A stretch of DNA of 6,858 bases from JAIVJN01 sp036732565 (lineage in GTDB: Bacteria > Acidobacteriota > Vicinamibacteria > Vicinamibacterales > UBA2999): contig DAINCF010000388.1 of the NCBI GenBank assembly GCA_036732565.1, positions 1-6,858 on the forward strand. The letters are read 5' to 3'. Positions within the stretch are counted from its first letter, which is position 1, and each line of letters begins with the position of its first letter. The notes beneath the pieces are model-generated. The model made no database searches. It saw nothing but the letters and a program-made list of their open reading frames with translations, and was not told where the DNA came from. A program made the translations under genes and the position numbers. This document shows, piece after piece, positions 1 to 5,864 of this stretch.

Positions 1-324
1 CAGGCGGACGATGGGCGTTCGCGGAGCCGCCCACATGAGGGCTGTCGATCCGAACGTGTTGGCAGCGTTCACGGCGGCACGACGATCGAGCAGCAGCTCC
101 ACCATCGCGGGCCGCGAGTAGATCGCGGCGTACATCAGGGGAGCGGTACCGGTCTCGTCTGGAGCGTTGATGGTGGCTGCGTCGAAGGCGGCTGCCGCGA
201 TGGCCACCGGATCGTCCCTGCGGAGCGCCTCGAACAGCGAACCGTTGGCCGCGACGGGCACCGTCGGCCCGAGGGTGACCGTTGTCAGGAGCGCCGCACA
301 GAAGAAGGTGAGAGTAGACCGCAT
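1..324 (-). CDS. Exported ankyrin-repeat protein (5' part; continues past the left edge)
   Basis: Reading the minus strand from the ATG at 324-322 gives 108 open codons to the window edge, so the C-terminus is missing. Residues 1 to about 26 look like a Sec signal peptide: R at position 2, a hydrophobic stretch with LTFFCAALLTTVTLG, then a small-residue cleavage region near VPVAA. From residue 28 a helical pair leads into a clear ankyrin repeat at about 56-88, with TGTAPLMYAAIYSRPAMVEL, LLLDR and AAVNAAN. A further repeat begins with FGSTALMWAA at 91-100. The start is supported by a strong Shine-Dalgarno AGGAGGG just upstream. Ankyrin repeats mediate protein-protein contacts; with a signal peptide the protein would act outside the cytoplasm. 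Its partner cannot be deduced. It lies 94 bp downstream of kinase B in the same direction, so it could be co-transcribed or have its own promoter. The family call is firm; the function is unknown. Confidence 0.85.
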   Translation of the reverse strand, partial: MRSTLTFFCAALLTTVTLGPTVPVAANGSLFEALRRDDPVAIAAAAFDAATINAPDETGTAPLMYAAIYSRPAMVELLLDRRAAVNAANTFGSTALMWAAPRTPIVRL

Positions 325-418
325 TTGCCCTCCTGTAGGCATATGCGGAAACGGGCGGGGAGAACTACCACCCGACTGCCTGCGCTAGACACGGTGGTGG
401 AAATGCCGCGCTCTTCAC
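325..418. other. Intergenic spacer between kinase B and the ankyrin gene
   Basis: This 94-bp spacer follows the TGA stop of kinase B. Apart from the ankyrin ribosome binding site it contains one inverted repeat, ACCACC (367-372) with GGTGGT (393-398), separated by 20 nt and without a T-tract on either strand. This is too weak to call a Rho-independent terminator. I see no convincing -35/-10 pair, so co-transcription from the kinase genes and an unrecognised promoter both remain open. Confidence 0.5.
328..334 (-). promoter_or_regulatory. Ribosome binding site of the ankyrin gene
   Basis: On the minus strand AGGAGGG is followed by CAA and then ATG (324-322). It matches the anti-Shine-Dalgarno sequence almost perfectly, and the spacing is 5 nt if counted from AGGAG. 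It is the strongest ribosome binding site in the window and fixes the start of the ankyrin protein. Its strength contrasts with the poor sites in front of the two kinases and suggests a higher translation rate per transcript. Confidence 0.75.
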
Positions 419-3250
419 TCATCGCGGCTTCCAGTTGAGGATGACGTTCAGCGGCTCCCCGGTCTGGTCGAGGAGCGTGGTGACGAGAAACCGCTGCCCG
501 TCCGGGCTCGGAATGTAGCTGTTTCGCACATTGAATACGTTGGCGCGCATGTTGAACAGGAAGCGCGGAGCCCCGTAGTCAAAGGTCTCAGCCGAGGGCC
601 CAACATCGACCGAATAGAACCGCCGGTCGTCAGCCACGAAAAAGAGCTCCTTGCCGTCTGCGCGCCACTGCGGCTGGCGCCCCCCGGCGCTCGAAATCTG
701 CCAGCGCGCACCCGTCGGAGGAAAGGGCTGCACATAGATCTCGTTTCGCCCGGTTTCGGTCGACGCGTAGGCCAACCACCGGCCATGGGGGGAGATCTGC
801 GGCTCGACGTCCGCGAACGGCGACGCCACAATCGTGCGAGGCGTCCGATCGCCCGATGTCGGGAGCACGGCGATGTCCTGCGATTGCCCGCCTGGCGGCA
901 CAAAGAAGTACAGGATCCACTTACCGTCGTTCGTCACCTGCGAAGGGCCATTGATGAACACGTCGAGGAGACGGCGTTCGCCCGTCGTTCCGCTGGCGTC
1001 CTTCTCGAACACACCGCCGCTGTCCGAGCGGTAGACGATCTTCGTCCCGTCGGGAAACCACACCGGACACGCCTCGTTGACCGGACTCGACGTGAACCGC
1101 GAGGGAATCTGCCGTTCCAGATCGAGAACCCAGATGTCCCCTTTCGTGCGGTCCTCGTAGGCGAGCCGCTTGCCGTCCGGCGACAACGCCGACGTCCGAT
1201 ACTGGCCAGGAACGCCGATGGTCTGAAGGGTCTGTCCCGCGCGATCGACCCAGGCGAACTGATTCGCCAGGTTGGGCCCTGCCTGATACACAAGCGCGCC
1301 GCCGGCCGATGCCGTGAAGTCGCCGAACCCGTTGCCCTCGACGAGGCGGACCTGCTCGTTGATCGGGATCGCTTCTCCAGAGACTTCGAGGCGATTCAGA
1401 TCGAGCCGCTGCTGGAGCATGATGCCCCTGCGCGCGAACAGCAGGACGTTGGGAGGCATCACGCCGCCGGCGGTGTCAGCCTGCACCAGAAGCCGAGGCG
1501 TGAATGCTGCATCGATCGACGCAACCACGATGCCGCCCGCGCCGTCAGGGTTGGTGCGCGCCCAGTACAGGAAGTGCTGGCCGTCCGGCATAAAACGCGG
1601 CCAGACCGGTTGCCGCGTCAGTCCGTCCTTATCGTCGCCGGTGAGAATGGGAGTGACCACGCCGCCGTCGGGCGAGACGCGCGCGAGGCGGGCGGGATTG
1701 CCTTGGCTGAACACGATCACATTGCGGCTGCCCCACGAACCACCGCGGCCGGGAAACGCGTCGGCAATTGCCCGCACCGCGCCCGTCGCCAAGTCGAGGA
1801 TCTTCAACTGGCCCGCGGCAAAGAATCCGATTGACCGGCCATCCGGCGACCAGAAGGGCTGCGTGGCGTTGTCGGTGTCGGCCAGAGTGCGAGCGGCGTT
1901 CGAGTCGAGAGGCCGCACCCAGAGGCTGGTGCGCCCAGAGGCCTCGGTGGCGATGAAGGCCAGGCGCGTCCCGTCGGGTGAAATCGTTCCATGGCTCATC
2001 CCACCGCTCAGGCCGCCGATCGATCCAAAGAATGCCTGCGCGGGCGGGGCGACCTGAAAGCGGATGGTTGGTGCAGGCGGTGGAGGCGCCTGGCTCGCGA
2101 GATAAATGACGCCGCCGAGGAGGGTCGCGGCGAGTAGAGCCCACACGACGCGCTCGCGATGGAGACGCCACGGTTCAACGGCCGTCGCGTCCGGTGCGGT
2201 CGTCGACTCGACGAGATCGAGCCGGGCGTCGGCGATCGCGTGATAGCGCTGACCCGGATCCTTCTCGAGGCAGCGGCGCAGGACCCGCCGTACCGCCGCT
2301 GGCGTGTCGTGGCCGAGCGCCGTCCAGTCGGGCTCGGATTTCAGAATGGCGGCCAACGTATCGCTCACGTCGTTGCCGGCGAATGCACGTCGAGCTGTCA
2401 GCATCTCGTAGAGAACGCAGCCGAACGCCCAGATGTCGCTGCGCTGGTCTGCCGGCTTGCCTTTCGCCTGCTCCGGCGACATGTACGCGGCGGTGCCGAG
2501 GATGATTCCCGCGGCCGTCATCGCCGGCGATGTGATGGTGGGTGACGCCATCGGCGAGGCGGCACCCGGCCGATCCCGCTCGACCATCTTCGCCAGGCCG
2601 AAGTCGAGCACTTTCACGGTCCCGTCTTCCCGTAATTTGACGTTCGATGGTTTGAGATCCCGATGCACCACGCCGGCCTCATGCGCGGCGGCGAGCGCGT
2701 CGGCGATCTGACGGGCGATGGACACGGCTTCGGAGAAGGAGAGCGCACCGCGCTGGAGGCGATCGGCCAGCGTGGGCCCCTCCACGAGCTCCAGGACCAG
2801 CGCATCGACGCCATCGTGCGCTTCGAATCCGTAAATGGCGGCGATGTTGGGATGGTTCAACGACGCCAGCACCTGTGCTTCGCGTTTGAAGCGAGCCAGA
2901 CGGTCAGCGTCTGACGCGAACAGGGCAGGCAGGAGCTTGATCGCCACGTCGCGGCCGAGCCGATCGTCGCGCGCCCGATACACTTCGCCCATCCCGCCGA
3001 CCCCAAGCAGCGAAAGGACTCGGTACGGTCCCACGTTCTTGATCGACGACAGATCGGCGATGACCGCTGGGCTGAGCGGATTGTCCACCGCGCAGGAATG
3101 GCGGTCCGCGTCGATCAGCGCCTCGACTTCACGCAGCAGCTCCGAGTCGCCGGCGCAGGCCTTCTGCACGTAGGTGTGCCGCTCGCCCTCGGGCTGATCG
3201 AGGGTCGCTTCGAACACTTCGGCGGCACGGTGCCAGCGATGGGCGTTCAT
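419..3250 (-). CDS. Membrane Ser/Thr protein kinase with C-terminal PD40/TolB-type beta-propeller (kinase B)
   Basis: A 943-residue Hanks/PknB-type Ser/Thr kinase. Residues 1-67 are the helical leader common in acidobacterial kinases (W6, ACAGDSELLREVEALI at 31-46). The kinase domain spans about 75-345 and has every catalytic element: glycine loop GVGGMGEV (83-90), Lys105 in VAIK, Glu124 of helix C, HRDLKPSN (196-203, catalytic Asp198), DFG (216-218) and GTAAYMSPE (252-260). Before that motif lies a Ser/Thr-Pro-rich activation segment (about 228-245). A single transmembrane helix (about 368-386, VVWALLAATLLGGVIYLAS) follows Arg-rich WRLHRER, which puts the kinase inside. A Pro hinge (PPPPAP) then leads to a periplasmic propeller (about 395-943). 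The propeller has repeated SPDG-type blades at 424, 468, 526, 555, 690, 732, 820, 864 and 915, and ends in NVILNWKPR. The start is 18 bp after the kinase A stop and matches kinase A's start. The propeller may sense an extracytoplasmic ligand (inference); the substrate is unknown. Confidence 0.93.
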   Translation of the reverse strand: MNAHRWHRAAEVFEATLDQPEGERHTYVQKACAGDSELLREVEALIDADRHSCAVDNPLSPAVIADLSSIKNVGPYRVLSLLGVGGMGEVYRARDDRLGRDVAIKLLPALFASDADRLARFKREAQVLASLNHPNIAAIYGFEAHDGVDALVLELVEGPTLADRLQRGALSFSEAVSIARQIADALAAAHEAGVVHRDLKPSNVKLREDGTVKVLDFGLAKMVERDRPGAASPMASPTITSPAMTAAGIILGTAAYMSPEQAKGKPADQRSDIWAFGCVLYEMLTARRAFAGNDVSDTLAAILKSEPDWTALGHDTPAAVRRVLRRCLEKDPGQRYHAIADARLDLVESTTAPDATAVEPWRLHRERVVWALLAATLLGGVIYLASQAPPPPAPTIRFQVAPPAQAFFGSIGGLSGGMSHGTISPDGTRLAFIATEASGRTSLWVRPLDSNAARTLADTDNATQPFWSPDGRSIGFFAAGQLKILDLATGAVRAIADAFPGRGGSWGSRNVIVFSQGNPARLARVSPDGGVVTPILTGDDKDGLTRQPVWPRFMPDGQHFLYWARTNPDGAGGIVVASIDAAFTPRLLVQADTAGGVMPPNVLLFARRGIMLQQRLDLNRLEVSGEAIPINEQVRLVEGNGFGDFTASAGGALVYQAGPNLANQFAWVDRAGQTLQTIGVPGQYRTSALSPDGKRLAYEDRTKGDIWVLDLERQIPSRFTSSPVNEACPVWFPDGTKIVYRSDSGGVFEKDASGTTGERRLLDVFINGPSQVTNDGKWILYFFVPPGGQSQDIAVLPTSGDRTPRTIVASPFADVEPQISPHGRWLAYASTETGRNEIYVQPFPPTGARWQISSAGGRQPQWRADGKELFFVADDRRFYSVDVGPSAETFDYGAPRFLFNMRANVFNVRNSYIPSPDGQRFLVTTLLDQTGEPLNVILNWKPR

Positions 3251-3255
3251 GGCCA
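3050..3255 (-). repeat. Direct repeat, copy 1 (5' module of kinase B)
   Basis: This 206-bp segment matches 5528-5733 at a constant offset of 2478 bp without gaps. There are only five mismatches, at 3068, 3088, 3131, 3132 and 3134; positions 3135-3255 are identical. It encodes residues 1-67 of kinase B plus 5 bp of leader. The only protein differences from the other copy are Arg40 (Gln there) and Val55 (Leu there). Similarity stops sharply at 3050. On the other side it fades through the leader to about 3272, where one 1-nt gap is needed. Confidence 0.95.
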
Positions 3256-3257
3256 GG

Positions 3258-3262
3258 TCCCC
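3258..3262 (-). promoter_or_regulatory. Probable weak ribosome binding site of kinase B
   Basis: On the minus strand GGGGA lies 7 nt before the ATG at 3250-3248. The homologous leader in front of kinase A has GGTGA at the same distance. The site lies inside the 18-nt spacer between the kinases, and the kinase A stop (3271-3269) is within 20 nt of the kinase B start, so ribosomes finishing kinase A may reinitiate here (inference). Confidence 0.45.
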
Positions 3263-3268
3263 ACTTGC

Positions 3269-5728
3269 CTACGATCTCCATCCCATGTTGCGCATCTGAT
3301 CGACGTGACGCGGATCGGCGTGGAGATTCTCGATAAGGGGCGACAGGTAGTAGAACGGCGAAGCCCCGTCCTCCTGCGCCTTCGCCTGCCATTCGAGCGC
3401 TCGATCGATGTCGTTCAGTCCCGCATATATGTAAGTCTGGCAGTGGGGCGGAACATAGCGGGTGTTCGCGATGGCATCGAGCTCGTCGAGGATGACACGG
3501 GCTGCCTCGACGGCTCCGCTACGCGCGTAGTAGTGGCCGAGCACCCCGAGATAGAACGGCGCCCGGCCAGCCATCATCGCCGTTCGCTCGCCAATCTCGA
3601 TGGCCTCGCTCACGCGGCCCTGCAGCGCTCGACACATTCCCATCACGTGGATGCCGAGGATGAAATTCGGATCGATCTCCAGGCTCTTCTCGCATTCGAC
3701 GATCCCCTCGTCGTAGCGGCGCGCCATATACAGCGTGTGGCCGGCTCCCGCGTTGACGAGCGGCGAGAGCGGCTCGCTCTCCTGTGCGGCGCGGACCTGC
3801 GTCATCGCGCTCGGCACGTCGGCCTGGAGAACCAGCAGCCACGAATAATAGATGCGAGTCACCGCCTGGCGTGGATCCAGCCCCAGGGCTCGCGTGAATT
3901 CGCGCGCGGCTCCCGGCAAATCCCAGTCGTTCGCCAGCTTGATGAACGCCAGGGCCGTATGCGCTTCCGGGAGGTCGGGGTCCAGCGCCAACGCGCGTTC
4001 GGCGGCCGCAATCGCCGCGGGAAGGACCGAGCGCGGTCGCTCGACGGCATAGACGCCGATGAACGAATAGGCGTCGGCCAACCCGGCGTACGCCAGTGCG
4101 TAGCCGGCGTCCTCCTCGATCGCCTTCTTGAAATGATGGAGGGCCGCGACCAGCCCGCCGTGATAGCGACGCGTCCAATAAAAGCGGCCCTTCAGGTACG
4201 CCTCGTACGCGCGGGTGTTCTGCGTGTGACGGTCGATCAGCGGCCGCTGTGGAAGCTCGGCGAGGGAGACCTTCAAGCGATCCACGACGCTGCGAGCAAT
4301 TTCGTCCTCGACGGCGAACACATCTGCGATCGGCCGTTCGTAGCCCTCCGACCACAGATGACAGCCGTCGCTGGCGCTGACCAGCTGCGCTGTGATCCGC
4401 AGCCGATCGCCTGCCTTGCGCACGGTGCCTTCGAGCAGCGCGTCAACACCAAGCTGTCGGCAGATGCTGCGAACGTCGGTCTCGGTCTCCGCGAGACGAG
4501 CGGCGGACGTGCGTGACACGACTCGAAGCCCAGGGACCTTCGCCAGCGCGGTCAGCAGCTCGTCGGCCAGCCCGTGCGAAAAGTACTCCACGTCTTGATC
4601 GGGTCCGAGGTTGACGAAGGGCAACACAGCAAGCGCTGTGGTTGTCGTGTGGCGACCGGCGGCTACCGCCGCGCTGTCGGGCGAGTCGTGATTCTGCACA
4701 GCGTGCATCAAGTCGCGGCACATCGTCTCGCAGTCGCGGTATCGACGGGCCGGATCGCGTTCGAGCGCGCGCTCCACGACCGCAACGAAGCTCTCTGGCA
4801 GGTCTGGGCGCAGATCCGCCAGCCGCTGCTGTTGGTGTCGAGCGTGGGCCAACTCGATCTGAGCCAGGGTGTTGCCTTCGACCGGATGTCGGATCGTCAC
4901 GAGATGAAACAAGAGCACGCCGATACTGTAAATGTCGGTCGCGATCGTCGCCGACATGCCGGCGAACAACTCAGGCGCCATGTACAGTGGGGTACCCGCG
5001 GTGCCTTTCACGAACCGCTCGCTCCGTATCTCGCCTACCCCGAAATCCATCAGGACGATACGACCGCTGCCTTCGCGCATGACGTTCTGCGCCTTGATAT
5101 CGCGATGCACGAGACCCGCCTTGTGCACGGCGGCGACCGCCCGGCACAGGTCGACGCCGATGAACGCGGCCTCCGCCGGCTCCATCGCGCCGCGGGTGGC
5201 GAGCACGCGCGCGAGCGAGAGGCCATCCACGAATTCCATCCACAGGCCGACGACGCCGTCGTGACTGTCGACACCGTAGACGGTGACGACGTTCGGATGG
5301 CGAACCCGCGCCAGCAGACGCCCTTCCTGGTTGATCTCTTCCGATCGAGCGGTCTCGCGGAGCAGTTTTACCGCCACCTCACGCTCCAGCGCGCCGTCCC
5401 ATGCGAGATACACCGTGCCGAAATATCCGCTGCCGATCGGCTCGCGGAGCTCAAATGGCCCCCACCTTGTTCTCTTGATCAACTCCGCGGCGTTCCAGTC
5501 GGGACTGCTCGCGTCGGCTATAGTTCCCAGATCGGCGATGACCGCGGGGCTGAGCGGATTGTCCAACGCGCAGGAATGGCGGTCCGCGTCGATCAGCGCC
5601 TCGACTTCCTGAAGCAGCTCCGAGTCGCCGGCGCAGGCCTTCTGCACGTAGGTGTGCCGCTCGCCCTCGGGCTGATCGAGGGTCGCTTCGAACACTTCGG
5701 CGGCACGGTGCCAGCGATGGGCGTTCAT
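3269..5728 (-). CDS. Soluble Ser/Thr protein kinase with TolB-like domain and TPR repeats (kinase A)
   Basis: An 819-residue multidomain kinase, numbered from the ATG at 5728-5726. Residues 1-67 are the leader shared with kinase B. The kinase domain (about 90-342) is catalytically complete: glycine loop GSGYFGTV (99-106), Lys121 in VAVK, Glu135, HRDIKAQN (208-215, catalytic Asp210, with Ala-Gln in place of the usual Pro-Glu or Pro-Ser), DFG (228-230), GTPLYMAPE (245-253) and Asp265. Residues about 364-489 form a TolB-like domain of the type found with CadC-like regulators and adenylate cyclases: LAVLPFVNLGPDQDVEYF, GLADELLTAL, LLEGTVRKAGDRLRITAQLV, HLWSE and FAVEDEIA. A TPR array fills about 505-800, for example AERALALDPDLPEAHTALA. 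I see no transmembrane helix, so the protein is probably cytoplasmic. An in-frame ATG two codons upstream (5734) would add Met-Ala. I prefer 5728 because kinase B has CTG at that upstream position and the GGTGA spacing fits 5728. The phosphorylation target is unknown. Confidence 0.92.
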   Translation of the reverse strand: MNAHRWHRAAEVFEATLDQPEGERHTYVQKACAGDSELLQEVEALIDADRHSCALDNPLSPAVIADLGTIADASSPDWNAAELIKRTRWGPFELREPIGSGYFGTVYLAWDGALEREVAVKLLRETARSEEINQEGRLLARVRHPNVVTVYGVDSHDGVVGLWMEFVDGLSLARVLATRGAMEPAEAAFIGVDLCRAVAAVHKAGLVHRDIKAQNVMREGSGRIVLMDFGVGEIRSERFVKGTAGTPLYMAPELFAGMSATIATDIYSIGVLLFHLVTIRHPVEGNTLAQIELAHARHQQQRLADLRPDLPESFVAVVERALERDPARRYRDCETMCRDLMHAVQNHDSPDSAAVAAGRHTTTTALAVLPFVNLGPDQDVEYFSHGLADELLTALAKVPGLRVVSRTSAARLAETETDVRSICRQLGVDALLEGTVRKAGDRLRITAQLVSASDGCHLWSEGYERPIADVFAVEDEIARSVVDRLKVSLAELPQRPLIDRHTQNTRAYEAYLKGRFYWTRRYHGGLVAALHHFKKAIEEDAGYALAYAGLADAYSFIGVYAVERPRSVLPAAIAAAERALALDPDLPEAHTALAFIKLANDWDLPGAAREFTRALGLDPRQAVTRIYYSWLLVLQADVPSAMTQVRAAQESEPLSPLVNAGAGHTLYMARRYDEGIVECEKSLEIDPNFILGIHVMGMCRALQGRVSEAIEIGERTAMMAGRAPFYLGVLGHYYARSGAVEAARVILDELDAIANTRYVPPHCQTYIYAGLNDIDRALEWQAKAQEDGASPFYYLSPLIENLHADPRHVDQMRNMGWRS

Positions 5729-5733
5729 GGCCA
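5528..5733 (-). repeat. Direct repeat, copy 2 (5' module of kinase A)
   Basis: This is the partner of 3050-3255, in the same orientation. It encodes residues 1-67 of kinase A plus 5 bp of leader. Similarity continues imperfectly through the leader to about 5749 (GTAGG, then AGTGG, GAC and TGGCC are shared on the minus strand). Codons 68 onward are unrelated in detail: kinase A has an extra linker (about residues 68-88) before its kinase domain, which kinase B lacks. Confidence 0.95.
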
Positions 5734-5735
5734 TG

Positions 5736-5740
5736 TCACC
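5736..5740 (-). promoter_or_regulatory. Probable ribosome binding site of kinase A
   Basis: On the minus strand GGTGA precedes the ATG at 5728-5726 by 7 nt, but the alternative ATG at 5734-5732 by only 1 nt, which is too close. The equivalent site before kinase B has the same 7-nt spacing. This supports the shorter start, MNAHRWHR, for both proteins. Confidence 0.5.
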
Positions 5741-5800
5741 ACTACCTACCTATGCGAGGAATCGGGCGGCCAACTGCCATCCGGCTCGTCGGGTTCGTGA

Positions 5801-5806
5801 ATTGTA
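5801..5806 (-). promoter_or_regulatory. Candidate -10 element for the kinase operon
   Basis: TACAAT on the minus strand differs from TATAAT at one base and lies in the most AT-rich part of the divergent spacer. The predicted 5' untranslated region would be roughly 65 nt. No matching -35 is visible, so this is a weak call. Confidence 0.25.
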
Positions 5807-5864
5807 AGCGTTCAGGTGGCCGGCCGCTCTGTCGTTGAACCCTGCGCCACCGATCCCCGTCTGA

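Larger units (their letters stand above)
5729..5864. promoter_or_regulatory. Divergent intergenic region between kinase A and the ADOP permease
   Basis: These 136 bp must hold the start signals of both divergent units unless transcription enters from elsewhere. On the minus strand the best -10-like element is TACAAT (5806-5801), in a small AT-rich patch 72 nt from the kinase A start, but no convincing -35 lies 16-18 nt upstream of it. On the plus strand TTGAAC (5835-5840) resembles a -35 but has no -10 partner before the permease start. The palindrome GGCCGGCC (5818-5825) lies near the middle. Promoter placement is therefore tentative. Confidence 0.4.

Noticed and set aside
167..388. Plus-strand frame of 73 codons at the left end.
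   Set aside because: It overlaps the signal peptide and first ankyrin repeat encoded on the other strand, which has a strong ribosome binding site and recognisable repeats.
367..398. Inverted repeat ACCACC/GGTGGT as a transcription terminator after kinase B.
   Set aside because: The stem is only 6 bp with a 20-nt loop, and no T-tract follows on either strand.
785..1834. Plus-strand open frame of 349 codons.
   Set aside because: It is antisense to the propeller of kinase B and shows no domain or ribosome binding site; its composition is typical of a GC-rich shadow frame.
3098..5800. Two long plus-strand frames (3098-4516, 472 codons; 4574-5800, 408 codons) whose translations share a nearly identical segment and so look like a pair of homologous genes.
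   Set aside because: They lie antisense to the two kinases, and the shared segment is only the reverse reading of the 206-bp repeat. The translations show no recognisable domain and are Arg/His-rich, as expected for shadow frames in GC-rich DNA. The minus-strand frames have complete kinase motifs.
5818..5825. GGCCGGCC palindrome in the divergent spacer as an operator.
   Set aside because: An 8-bp all-GC palindrome is expected by chance in DNA of this composition, and I see no second copy or longer symmetry around it.
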